Origin: an uncultured Acetatifactor sp.
Lineage (GTDB): Bacteria > Bacillota > Clostridia > Lachnospirales > Lachnospiraceae
NCBI GenBank assembly: GCA_910578995.1
Contig: CAJTSY010000091.1
Location: 1 to 12,588 of the forward strand
Direction of reading: 5' to 3'
DNA: 12,588 nt
Of this stretch, positions 6,887 to 12,588 are shown in pieces; the stretch's first letter is position 1; every line of letters starts with the position of its first letter. The position numbers and the translations under genes were made by a program. Under the pieces are notes generated by a model, which did not search any database, was not told the origin of the DNA, and saw only the letters and a list, made by a program, of their open reading frames with translations.

Positions 6887-7915
6887 ATGGCAGGATTTCA
6901 GGACATTATCGGGCAGGAACAGATAAAGGAACATATGCGGAACACACTTTCCGCGGGTAAGGTATCCCATGCGTATATAATCAGCGGGGAGAAATCTTCT
7001 GGAAAGGAATTTATAGCCAGGGTCTTTTCCATGGCACTGCAGTGCGAGGGGGACGGGGAGAAGCCCTGCCAGGAATGCAGCTCCTGTAAAAAGGCATTAT
7101 CCGGCAACCATCCGGATATTATCCGGGTTGTGCATGAAAAACCGAATACCATCAGTGTGGATGATATCCGTGAACAGGTAAATGCCGATGTGGCGGTGAA
7201 GCCCTATGGCAGCCCGTACAAAGTATATCTCATCAGTGAGGCGGAAAAGATGACGGTTCAGGCCCAGAATGCCCTTCTGAAAACCCTGGAGGAGCCGCCG
7301 GAGTATGTGGTGATACTGCTTCTGACCTCAAATGTCAACGCGCTGCTTCCCACTATTTTAAGCCGCAGCATTGTGCTGAATATGAAGCCTGTGTCCGACG
7401 AGCTGGTAAAGCGCTATCTGTGCATACAGCTGCAGGTACCGGATTACCAGGCGGAGGTGTGCGCTGCTTTTGCCAGGGGAAATATAGGCAGGGCAAAGGC
7501 GCTGGCCTCCAGTGAGGATTTTGAGCAGATCAAGGCGGAGGCGCTTTCTCTGCTGAAATACATACAGGACATGGACTTGAATGAAATCGTCATGGCCGTG
7601 AAAAAAATAACAGAGTACAAGATGGAAATAAACGATTATCTGGATATCTGTGCCATCTGGTACCGGGATGCCCTGCTTTTTAAGGCTACAAACGACGTGA
7701 ACAGCCTGATTTTCAGGGAGGAACTCCAGGCTCTTCGCAAGACAGCCCAGCGCAGCAGCTACGAGGGGATTGAGAACATCATAAACGCCCTTGACACGGC
7801 GAAGAAGCGGCTGGACTCCAATGTGAATTTTGAACTGGTAATGGAACTTCTGATGTTGGCGATCCAGGAGAACAGCGGGGAGAGAAGGCGGGGCAGCCTG
7901 AAGGAAGTGGAATGA
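6887..7915 (+). CDS. holB: DNA polymerase III delta' subunit
   Basis: Clamp-loader subunit of the replicative polymerase; with tau/gamma and delta it opens and loads the beta clamp. The 342-residue chain starts FQDIIGQEQIKEHMRNT and HAYIISGEKSSGKE, a degraded Walker A (E41 replaces Ser/Thr), as expected for the non-hydrolysing delta'. A four-Cys zinc module follows (C53, C61, C64, C67), then VDDIREQV, KVYLISEAEKM, AQNALLKTLEEPP and the LLPTILSRS sensor-1/SRx region. The C-terminal helical collar (about 225-342) is typical of the subunit. ATG 6887 is preceded by AAGAGGAG. The 113-bp gap before it has no clear promoter or terminator. RicT (YaaT), often the next gene, is not found. Confidence 0.93.
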   Translation: MAGFQDIIGQEQIKEHMRNTLSAGKVSHAYIISGEKSSGKEFIARVFSMALQCEGDGEKPCQECSSCKKALSGNHPDIIRVVHEKPNTISVDDIREQVNADVAVKPYGSPYKVYLISEAEKMTVQAQNALLKTLEEPPEYVVILLLTSNVNALLPTILSRSIVLNMKPVSDELVKRYLCIQLQVPDYQAEVCAAFARGNIGRAKALASSEDFEQIKAEALSLLKYIQDMDLNEIVMAVKKITEYKMEINDYLDICAIWYRDALLFKATNDVNSLIFREELQALRKTAQRSSYEGIENIINALDTAKKRLDSNVNFELVMELLMLAIQENSGERRRGSLKEVE

Positions 7916-7949
7916 GGCCCTAAAGGGCGGCTGCCGCGTAAGGAGGCAT

Positions 7950-8294
7950 ATGAAACTCAATACATCAAAGATAAGTGTCCCTGGCCTGTGGGATGTGATA
8001 CGGGCATACGAGGGAAAACAGTTTCTGACCAAAAAGGGACTTCCTTTTACTTACACAATTAAAGGAGGGGAGCTGTTCACGGACAGACGGGAGCGCTCTA
8101 TCACCAGGAGTACTTTTGAGAAGGCTTACGAGAAGCTGATCCAGGATCAGACAGGGGAGGGCGCCCCGAAGAAAATTGTGGGACCGAAGACGCTGAATGT
8201 ATATGGCGCACCCTATGTATGGGCCGTGTTTATGGGGATCGGCCTGATCGAAGAGGTACTGTATATTCAGCAGGAAATTGACCTGCAGTCCTAG
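7950..8294 (+). CDS. Uncharacterised 114-residue protein
   Basis: I do not recognise this protein with confidence. ATG 7950 has a strong AAGGAGG at 7940-7946. The 114 residues are soluble, with no signal peptide, cysteines or membrane segments. The first half looks like short beta strands (FTYTIKGGELFTD, 33-45). The second starts with a likely helix (ITRSTFEKAYEKLIQ, 51-65), then a Gly/Pro linker and GPKTLNVYGAPYVWAVF (78-94). The order strand pair, Arg-rich turn, helix, and a GP..YVWA segment vaguely recalls small modules at the ends of restriction or regulatory proteins, but this is only an impression. It lies 34 bp after holB and 46 bp before the MocA-type gene, so it is probably transcribed with them. 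It occupies the slot where ricT is often found. Confidence 0.7.
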   Translation: MKLNTSKISVPGLWDVIRAYEGKQFLTKKGLPFTYTIKGGELFTDRRERSITRSTFEKAYEKLIQDQTGEGAPKKIVGPKTLNVYGAPYVWAVFMGIGLIEEVLYIQQEIDLQS

Positions 8295-8340
8295 TATACC
8301 GAGCTGAAGCAGGGCGCGGTGCGGAAATGGAGGAAGCATT

Positions 8341-9285
8341 ATGCTGAAAGTAGGAATGGTAGGAATCGGCGGTATCAGCGGCGCCCATATTCCTGCATGG
8401 GAATCCATGGAGGAGACGGAGCTTGTGGCGCTGTGCGATATCCGGCCGGAACGTCTGGAGCCTTATCCGGGCAAACATCTGTACACAGACTTTGGAGATA
8501 TGTTAGAGGGGGAACAGCTGGATATCCTGGATATCTGCCTGCCCACATATCTCCATGCGGAGTATGCCGTACGCGCTATGGAAAAGGGTATCCATGTCAT
8601 CTGCGAGAAGCCTGTCTCCCTGAACGGCGGGGATGTGGAGCGGGTCTATGGCGCTGCGCGCAGAAATAATGTAAAGTTTATGGTGGCACAGGTACTGCGG
8701 TTCTGGCCGGAGTATGTGCTGCTGAAGGAGCTGTACGATTCCGGAAAATACGGAAAACTGCTCTCCGGCGCAATGAGCCGTCTGGGCGGAATTCCCAGAT
8801 GGAGCTGGGACAACTGGATGGCGGACGAGAAGCGCAGCGGTCTGGTGCCCTTTGACCTGCACATCCATGACCTGGATTTTCTGGTGTATGCCTTTGGGTC
8901 GCCCCGGAACACACAGCTTCACAGGGTGAAGCGTCCGGAACAAGATTACATGAGTGCAGTATACGAATTCCCCGGATTTTTTGTCACCACGGAGGCATCA
9001 TGGTACGCTGCGCCCTATCCTTTTACGGCGGGTTTCAGGTTCCAGTTTGAGAGGGCAATCCTGGCTTATGAGAAGGGACAGTGCATCCTGTATGGGGAGG
9101 ACGGTACCGTGACGGATCTCACGGAGGCGGCCCAGGGGGATACAGGAGGGATCAACCTGCCCAAGAGCGATGCTTATTTCAATGAAATCCGCTATTTTAC
9201 GGATTGTGTCCTGGAGGACCGTTTTCCGGAACGGGTTAAGCCGGAGGAGCTGCAGCAGGTGATTCAGATTTTGAACAGTCTGTGA
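8341..9285 (+). CDS. Gfo/Idh/MocA family NAD(P)-dependent oxidoreductase
   Basis: A 314-residue cytoplasmic oxidoreductase, probably acting on a sugar or polyol. The N-terminal Rossmann fold shows KVGMVGIGGISGAH (3-16), acidic D33 at the end of strand 2 (LCDIRPERLE), and the family's EKP motif at E89-K90-P91, whose lysine takes part in substrate binding. The second domain holds FDLHIHDLDFLVY (171-183), with H176-D177 in the usual active-site position. ATG 8341 is preceded by GGAGGAAG. The protein is slightly short for the family (often 330-390) but complete at both ends. A strong terminator 5 bp after its stop closes the transcription unit. The link to replication genes upstream is positional only; the sugar substrate is unknown. 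Confidence 0.92.
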   Translation: MLKVGMVGIGGISGAHIPAWESMEETELVALCDIRPERLEPYPGKHLYTDFGDMLEGEQLDILDICLPTYLHAEYAVRAMEKGIHVICEKPVSLNGGDVERVYGAARRNNVKFMVAQVLRFWPEYVLLKELYDSGKYGKLLSGAMSRLGGIPRWSWDNWMADEKRSGLVPFDLHIHDLDFLVYAFGSPRNTQLHRVKRPEQDYMSAVYEFPGFFVTTEASWYAAPYPFTAGFRFQFERAILAYEKGQCILYGEDGTVTDLTEAAQGDTGGINLPKSDAYFNEIRYFTDCVLEDRFPERVKPEELQQVIQILNSL

Positions 9286-9289
9286 CTGC

Positions 9290-9335
9290 GGTCAGTTTCT
9301 ACTCCTTTTCATGGGAGCGGAAACTGACCTTTTTT
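9290..9335 (+). terminator. Strong intrinsic terminator after the oxidoreductase gene
   Basis: A perfect 10-pair stem GGTCAGTTTC/GAAACTGACC (9290-9299 with 9320-9329) has a further CTCC/GGAG pairing inside its loop and is followed directly by six T (9330-9335). It lies 5 bp after the preceding stop codon and marks the end of the long upstream gene run. Confidence 0.92.
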
Positions 9336-9373
9336 ATGCCACTGTTTACGGATTCTCCCTTCACGGCATTTTT

Positions 9374-9405
9374 TTCTGTAGGAAAAGCCCCATATTCTGC
9401 AAGAA
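9374..9405 (+). repeat. Two TTCTGYARGAA elements spaced 21 bp
   Basis: TTCTGTAGGAA (9374-9384) and TTCTGCAAGAA (9395-9405) share 9 of 11 bases, and similarity runs on for two A. Each has partly palindromic TTC/GAA arms, and their starts are 21 bp apart, about two turns of the helix. They end 33 bp upstream of the -35 at 9439, a plausible place for an activator or repressor pair. The pattern is seen; the function is inference and could be chance in AT-rich DNA. Confidence 0.3.
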
Positions 9406-9438
9406 AAACGGGAAAACATACAATAGGGACAAAAAGCG

Positions 9439-9468
9439 TTGAAAAAATTCCGAATTTTATAGTATAAA
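9439..9468 (+). promoter_or_regulatory. Sigma-A-type promoter ahead of the gene-fragment region
   Basis: TTGAAA (9439-9444) and TATAAA (9463-9468) are separated by 18 bp in AT-rich DNA. GGAGG at 9492-9496 follows in the predicted leader, but no normal start codon comes after it. The promoter appears to have lost its original gene and now leads into the damaged amidohydrolase. Confidence 0.55.
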
Positions 9469-9500
9469 TACAAAGGAAATCGAAAGATTCCGGAGGCAGG

Positions 9501-10137
9501 AATAAAATACGGAGGTGGGAGCTTCGGAGGCTCTTCGGGCTTCCCGGGGATGCGCCGGAGGGGGAAGTGGTCCAGACACGCCACAGGAAGGCCGCGGAAG
9601 GCGTATGTGAAGTTTACGACATGATCAGGATCGAGACCACCTGCGACAGATATCTGTACCGGGAAAACCTTGGATTTGACGAGATGATGAGGGCCTTTGA
9701 CCGCCATGTGGAGGAGCATATCAGGAAGAGGAAGATCGTATGCATGAAGTCGGTGGTGGGGTATTACACGGGGCTGAAGTGGGAGCCCGTGTCCCATGAC
9801 GAGGCGGAGAAGAATTACAACCAGCACTATCTGGGATATTTTCATCCTAAAAGGCGGGACAAGAAATTCAGGGATTATATGGTTTACCACGGACTGGAGC
9901 TGTGTGTAAAGCACGGGATGAATTTTCAGATGCATACCGGTGCGGGAGATCCCCCCAAATGTGATATGCGGCTGATCAATCCCAACGACCTCTACGAACT
10001 TATTAACACGGATCTGGCGAAACAGGTTCATTTTGTGGTGGTTCACGGGGGTTTCCGTACACCTATGAGGCGGCGTTTCTGGCAGCCGGTTATCCCCATG
10101 TGTACACGGACATTTTCTCCACACAGAACTATGCGGG
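9501..10137 (+). pseudogene. Amidohydrolase (FluG-like family) remnant, truncated and frameshifted
   Basis: A broken metal-dependent amidohydrolase. The open frame runs from about 9501, with no good start codon (a GTG at 9567 has only weak support), and shows LRRLFGLPGDAPEGE, CMKSVVGYYTGLKWEP, and the diagnostic HTGAGDPPKCDMRLINP followed by HFVVVHGGF. The N-terminal part with the first metal-binding His pair is missing. Near 10055-10057 one base has been lost: the current frame reads RTPMRRRFWQ, while the next frame restores the family sequence YTYEAAFLAAGYPHVYTDI. This frame soon joins unrelated solute-binding-protein sequence (about 10115-10145), and the open frame ends at 10150 in one reading or 10178 in the other. 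It lacks the last third of the barrel and cannot be functional. The original substrate is unknown. Confidence 0.82.
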
Positions 10138-10140
10138 AAG

Positions 10141-10373
10141 GGGCATCTGACCGACCTGACCGGGATCGAGGGTCTTGAGAATATCAATGAAAAGATCCTT
10201 CCGGACGGCCAGGTGGACGGAAAGCAGTACGTCATCACCCTTGACCAGAGTGCATTCGGCGTCTTCTATAATAAAGATATGTTTGTCGAAAATAACCTGG
10301 AGATTCCCCAGACGCTGACTTCGAGGCGCTGACGGCTGAACTGGACAATGCGTTTATCACTGCCGTTAAGTGA
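10141..10373 (+). pseudogene. Sugar ABC transporter solute-binding protein remnant
   Basis: The frame starting GHLTDLTGIEGLENI continues DGKQYVITLDQSAFGVFYNKDMFVENNLEIPQT. This is the hallmark middle of an extracellular solute-binding protein family 1 for sugars: a Y-L-T-D-L-T segment, then L-D..A.G.FYNKDMF, then PQTW..F. No signal peptide, lipobox or C-terminal lobe is present. At about 10311-10320 the frame breaks, and FEALTAELDNAFITAVK resumes in another frame, stopping at TGA 10371-10373. A four-base loss of a CTGA duplicate would explain this break. Only about 75 of some 420 residues remain. It overlaps the end of the amidohydrolase remnant, so a deletion probably fused the two. Confidence 0.75.
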
Positions 10374-10393
10374 CGGGCTGATACATGCGTGAA

Positions 10394-10418
10394 GGGCGGC
10401 TTTATGGGCCGCCCGTTT
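10394..10418 (+). terminator. GC-rich hairpin after the solute-binding-protein remnant
   Basis: GGGCGGC (10394-10400) pairs with GCCGCCC (10408-10414) around a 7-base loop, followed by only a short GTTT. It lies 21 bp after the last stop of the solute-binding fragment and may be a worn terminator. The weak T run keeps confidence low. Confidence 0.35.
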
Positions 10419-11194
10419 CGCAGGGGCGGCAATGTGGAGGCCGGCAGAACAAAAACGGAGTGAAAAAAGCAACCTGGAAAGGAGTATGGGCTGTGCAGGC
10501 AGCCCTGTGTCATACGGCTTTTGACGCAGGTATTACACAGTTTGACCTGGCAAATAATTACGGGCCGCCTTACGGTATGGCGGAAACCAATGCGGGCCGT
10601 ATCCTGAAGGAGGATTTTCTGTCCTACAGGGACGAACTGGTTATTGCCCAAAAGGCCGGTTATGACATGTGGGAGGGCCCATACGGGAACTGGGGAAGCA
10701 AAAAGTACCTGACAGCCAGTCTGGACCAGTCCTTGAAGAGGCTTGGCCTGGAGTATGTGGATATTTTTTACCACCAAAGGATGGACCCGGCCACTCCCCT
10801 GGAGGAGACCATGGAGGCGCTGACCCAGATTGTAAGAAGCGGAAAAGCACTGTATGCAGGAATCTCCAATTATGATAAAATATATACAGAGAAGGCAGTG
10901 GCTGTCATGAGTAAGCTGCGCTGCCCCCTGATCGTCAATCAGAGAAGATACTCCATCTTTGACCGGACCATTGAGGAGGGTGTAAAGCGTTTCGGCAGAC
11001 AGGCGGGCATGGGAATCATTGCCTTCAGTCCCCTGGCCCAGGGACTGCTGACGGACAAGTTTCTGCGGGGGATCCCGGAGGACGGCCGGATCGCCGGGGA
11101 TATCCGGTACATTGACAGAAATGCCCTGACGCCGGAGCTTCTGGGGCAGATAGGGGAATTAAATAAAATTGCGGCGGAAAGAGGCCGGAGCCTT

Positions 11195-11371
11195 CTGAAA
11201 CAGAGCGGCTGGCTGCGCTGCCATAAAAGTTATGTGGTGAATATCTACCAGATTAAGGAGATCTACCCCAGGTTTAACAGCACATTCAATGTGAGGACCA
11301 GGGGGTGCGAGGAAGAGATTCCCATCAGCAGAACTTATGTGAAGGTGGTGAAGGGGGCTTTGGGGATGTAG
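11195..11371 (+). pseudogene. LytTR DNA-binding domain, C-terminal fragment
   Basis: The last 55 or so codons of the fused frame show the conserved end of a LytTR domain: WLRCHKSYVVN, a following strand YQIKEIYPRF, and IPISRTYVKVVK. A whole LytTR domain is about 100 residues and normally ends a LytR/AlgR response regulator. The first half of the domain and any receiver domain are missing. The transition from reductase to LytTR sequence is at about 11190-11205. Confidence 0.75.
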
Positions 11372-11519
11372 GGGTATACTGGCCGGCATGGACGCGGTGG
11401 AATGCCGCGGAAGGGAAGACGGAAGATGATGGAAGAAAGAACCCGGAGAAGGCGGAAGAGATTTGCAGGAAGGCACGGGCAGCAGCATGGACGCCGGGTA
11501 CGGAAAGGATGGAAAAGAA

Positions 11520-12062
11520 ATGAGGGAATCTGACAGACTGAGTGTATTTATCAGCCTGGTGCTGCGCCACCGGCCTGAGGAAGCGAGTGTGTCCCTGGAT
11601 GAACACGGATGGGCGGATGTGGAGGAGCTGCTGAAGGGGATCCGGGGTACCGGAAGAGAGATCGACAGGAGCCTTCTGGAGGAAATCGTGGCCACGGATA
11701 AGAAACAGAGGTACAGCTTCAGCCGGGACGGGAGGCTGATCCGCGCTAACCAGGGACACAGTATTCCCGTGGATGTGGAGTTGGAGGAAGCAGAGCCGCC
11801 GGAGTTTCTGTATCACGGAACGGCGTCGGCCTTCCTTGACAGTATCAGGAAAGAAGGCCTGAAGCCCATGAGCCGTCTGTATGTGCACTTATCCAGGGAT
11901 GGGGAGAGTGCCCGGAAAATCGGGCAGCGGCATGGCAGTCCGGTGGTACTGCGTGTTCGAAGCGGCGATATGGGCAGGGCAGGATACAGGTTTTATTTAT
12001 CGGCCAATGGCGTATGGCTCACAAAAAGCGTACCGGCGGAGTATTTTGAGATGTGGAAATGA
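11520..12062 (+). CDS. kptA: RNA 2'-phosphotransferase (Tpt1/KptA family)
   Basis: Transfers an internal RNA 2'-phosphate to NAD+, giving clean 2'-OH RNA, ADP-ribose cyclic phosphate and nicotinamide. In eukaryotes this finishes tRNA splicing; the bacterial role is unsettled. The 180 residues from ATG 11520 begin MRESDRLSVFISLVLRHRPEEA, the family N-terminus with R16-H17, followed by DEHGWADVEELL (27-38), IVATDKKQRYSF (56-67), IRANQGHS (74-81), FLYHGTA (96-102) and a C-terminal ADP-ribosyltransferase-like lobe with VHLSRD and SPVVLRV. In-frame starts at 11463 (TTG) and 11487 (ATG) would add up to 19 residues that do not look like the family; AAAGGA at 11504-11509 favours 11520. The gene looks intact, in contrast to the broken genes just upstream. 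Confidence 0.92.
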   Translation: MRESDRLSVFISLVLRHRPEEASVSLDEHGWADVEELLKGIRGTGREIDRSLLEEIVATDKKQRYSFSRDGRLIRANQGHSIPVDVELEEAEPPEFLYHGTASAFLDSIRKEGLKPMSRLYVHLSRDGESARKIGQRHGSPVVLRVRSGDMGRAGYRFYLSANGVWLTKSVPAEYFEMWK

Positions 12063-12076
12063 ATTCCTCTGGCCTG

Positions 12077-12095
12077 CCGCTTTGACGGAAAGCGG
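12077..12095 (+). other. Hairpin after kptA
   Basis: CCGCTTT pairs with AAAGCGG around GACGG, 14 bp after the kptA stop. No T run follows, so it is at best a weak terminator or an RNA-stabilising hairpin. Confidence 0.3.
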
Positions 12096-12203
12096 AGGGA
12101 TGCTTTCTGCCAGTGAGGATACGAAGGGGACTCGCAAAGAAGACAGAATATTCTGACAGAACAAAATGCAAAAAATAATTTAAAGAAAATTTCAAAAAAG
12201 GTA

Positions 12204-12232
12204 TTGACAAGTGAGAAAACATAGGATATAAT
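12204..12232 (+). promoter_or_regulatory. Perfect consensus sigma-A promoter
   Basis: TTGACA (12204-12209) and TATAAT (12227-12232) are separated by exactly 17 bp and lie in an AT-rich block. This is the ideal vegetative promoter and should be strong. Transcription would start near 12239 and run rightward through a stretch with no ordinary gene to the hairpin at 12524-12562. Confidence 0.9.
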
Positions 12233-12294
12233 TGGTTACAACAAAGGAAAACAATATCTTCCATTTTAAAGACAACTGAATATTTTATCAAACA

Positions 12295-12417
12295 ATGTTT
12301 GAGAAAAAAACAACAAGAAATGACAGGAGGTTTGAACCAGACAAAAGAGAAGAGTGCGGCACACAAAATGGTAACGGAACACTGAGAGAAATGATGTCAG
12401 GGCGCTACAGTACATGA
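12295..12417 (+). CDS. Possible 40-residue micro-ORF in the leader
   Basis: ATG 12295 opens a 40-residue, very charged reading frame (MFEKKTTRNDRRFEPDKREE at the start) ending at TGA 12415-12417. There is no clear ribosome site before it. An AGGAGG inside it (12325-12330) has no properly spaced start. It overlaps the next micro-ORF by ATGA. No family is recognised, and it may not be translated. Confidence 0.2.
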   Translation: MFEKKTTRNDRRFEPDKREECGTQNGNGTLREMMSGRYST

Positions 12418-12491
12418 GTACAAAGAATAACGTGGAAAGCATGCTTGTAGAAATGGAAGATAATTGGATCAATATAGAGAAAATTGAATAA
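12414..12491 (+). CDS. Possible 25-residue micro-ORF in the leader
   Basis: ATG 12414 overlaps the stop of the previous frame (ATGA) and encodes 25 acidic residues starting MSTKNNVESMLVEMEDNW, ending with TAA 12489-12491. The stop merges with the AAAGGAGGT ribosome site that follows, so translation here could couple to the next tiny frame. It has no ribosome site of its own and no recognised family. Confidence 0.25.
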   Translation: MSTKNNVESMLVEMEDNWINIEKIE

Positions 12492-12510
12492 AGGAGGTAA
12501 AGTCCGTTGG

Positions 12511-12537
12511 ATGCAGAACTTTAAGAGAGCGTATTGA
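12511..12537 (+). CDS. Possible 8-residue leader peptide entering the terminator
   Basis: After AAAGGAGGT (12490-12498), ATG 12511 reads MQNFKRAY and stops at TGA 12535-12537. The last five codons, including the stop, lie in or just past the 5' arm of the terminator hairpin. A TTG at 12507, better spaced from the ribosome site, gives five codons ending exactly where the stem begins. Either way a ribosome here would cover the stem. Too short to score by coding statistics. Confidence 0.3.
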   Translation: MQNFKRAY

Positions 12538-12566
12538 TTGTAAGATAATCGATACGCTCTCTTTCA
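12524..12566 (+). terminator. Terminator or attenuator hairpin
   Basis: An 11-pair perfect stem AGAGAGCGTAT/ATACGCTCTCT (12524-12534 with 12552-12562) is extended inward by GATT/AATC after a one-base mismatch, around a short loop. TTCATTT follows, a moderate T run. It fits an intrinsic terminator for the transcript from the promoter at 12204. Confidence 0.75.
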
Positions 12567-12569
12567 TTT

Positions 12570-12583
12570 CCGGCTTTAGCCGG
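12570..12583 (+). other. Short hairpin at the window edge
   Basis: CCGGC pairs with GCCGG around TTTA. Only TTGAG remains before the window ends, so it cannot be said whether a T run follows or whether it is part of a larger element. Confidence 0.35.
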
Positions 12584-12588
12584 TTGAG

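Larger units (their letters stand above)
10385..11371 (+). pseudogene. Aldo/keto reductase remnant fused in frame to a LytTR fragment
   Basis: One 328-residue open frame joins three unrelated parts. Residues 1 to about 36 match nothing I recognise and replace the normal AKR N-terminus (first strand and start of the barrel). Residues about 37-270 are an aldo/keto reductase of the YghZ/voltage-channel-beta-like class, with the catalytic tetrad in place: D54 and Y59 (FDLANNYG), K90 (AQKAGY), H130 (FYHQRMD). After KIAAERGRSL the family's C-terminal cofactor-binding part (a VLIGASRP-type segment) is absent. Residues 275-328 instead read GWLRCHKSYVVNIYQIKEI and EEIPISRTYVKVVK, the C-terminal half of a LytTR DNA-binding domain. 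ATG 10385 has no ribosome site and sits just before a hairpin. I call this a deletion scar, not a functional fusion, although the frame is open throughout. Confidence 0.75.
12239..12566 (+). promoter_or_regulatory. Putative attenuated leader or small RNA
   Basis: From the predicted start of the consensus promoter to the terminator-like hairpin lies a transcript of about 325 nt. It has no ORF longer than 40 codons, and I see no match to RNase P, tmRNA, 6S RNA or a known riboswitch. It contains micro-ORFs at 12295 and 12414, then a full AAAGGAGGT ribosome site (12490-12498) whose only nearby starts give 5- or 8-codon peptides running into the hairpin's 5' arm. That arrangement is typical of ribosome-controlled attenuation of a downstream gene, which here would lie beyond the window. 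A stand-alone sRNA is the alternative. Confidence 0.45.

Noticed and set aside
7916..7935. GCCCT/AGGGC inverted repeat after holB as a terminator
   Set aside because: The stem is only five pairs with a two-base loop, too tight to form, and no T run follows.
11463..11519. TTG 11463 or ATG 11487 as the kptA start
   Set aside because: The extra residues are Gly/Met-rich and unlike the family, whose N-terminus matches from ATG 11520.
12320..12385. Alternative micro-ORF from ATG 12320 with the AGGAGG at 12325
   Set aside because: The AGGAGG lies inside the frame and only one base before the TTG at 12332, too close to direct initiation.
12490..12530. Similarity of the GGAGGTAAAGTCCG stretch to the RNase P RNA 5' core
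   Set aside because: Only a few bases agree, no further RNase P conserved blocks follow, and a terminator comes at once; a ribosome binding site explains it better.
1..12588. CRISPR arrays, insertion sequences or prophage genes
   Set aside because: No regularly spaced repeats, transposase, integrase or terminal inverted repeats were seen on either strand.

Overview
The window looks like a chromosomal segment from a Firmicute, most likely a Lachnospiraceae (Clostridium cluster XIVa) relative. The reasons are strong AGGAGG-type ribosome binding sites, moderate GC coding DNA with AT-rich promoters, a membrane-anchored L,D-transpeptidase, and the conserved order Orn/Lys/Arg-type decarboxylase, guanylate-kinase-like protein, YaaR, HolB. 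This is a judgement from recognised families, not a database match. Every supported gene is on the plus strand.

Region 1 (1-2157): the 3' end of a tRNA-Phe(GAA) gene, an intrinsic terminator, an extended -10 promoter, and a single-pass membrane YkuD-type L,D-transpeptidase. A run of eight G near its 3' end puts the current reading frame onto an early stop. One G fewer (or two more) opens about 100 further codons of Pro/Glu/Thr-rich repeats ending at 2081. This region also carries a perfect 67-bp direct repeat.

Region 2 (2158-9335): a compact run of an HD-domain protein, a PLP-dependent Orn/Lys/Arg decarboxylase-family enzyme (TTG start inside the HD gene), pyruvate kinase, a guanylate-kinase-like P-loop protein, YaaR/DUF327, HolB (DNA polymerase III delta'), an unrecognised 114-residue protein and a Gfo/Idh/MocA oxidoreductase. 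It is closed by a strong terminator. Most gaps are 1-50 bp, so much of it is probably co-transcribed. RicT/YaaT, often found after holB in this neighbourhood, is absent here.

Region 3 (9336-11371): a graveyard of gene pieces behind an intact-looking promoter. In order there is a truncated and frameshifted amidohydrolase (FluG-like), a piece of a sugar ABC transporter solute-binding protein, an aldo/keto reductase lacking both ends, and the C-terminal half of a LytTR DNA-binding domain. The last two are joined in one open frame.

Region 4 (11372-12588): a complete KptA/Tpt1-type RNA 2'-phosphotransferase, followed by about 500 bp without a normal gene. That stretch holds a perfect consensus sigma-A promoter (TTGACA-17-TATAAT), micro-ORFs, a full-strength Shine-Dalgarno sequence, and tiny reading frames that run into the 5' arm of a strong hairpin near the window end. 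It resembles the attenuated leader of a gene just outside the window, or a small RNA.
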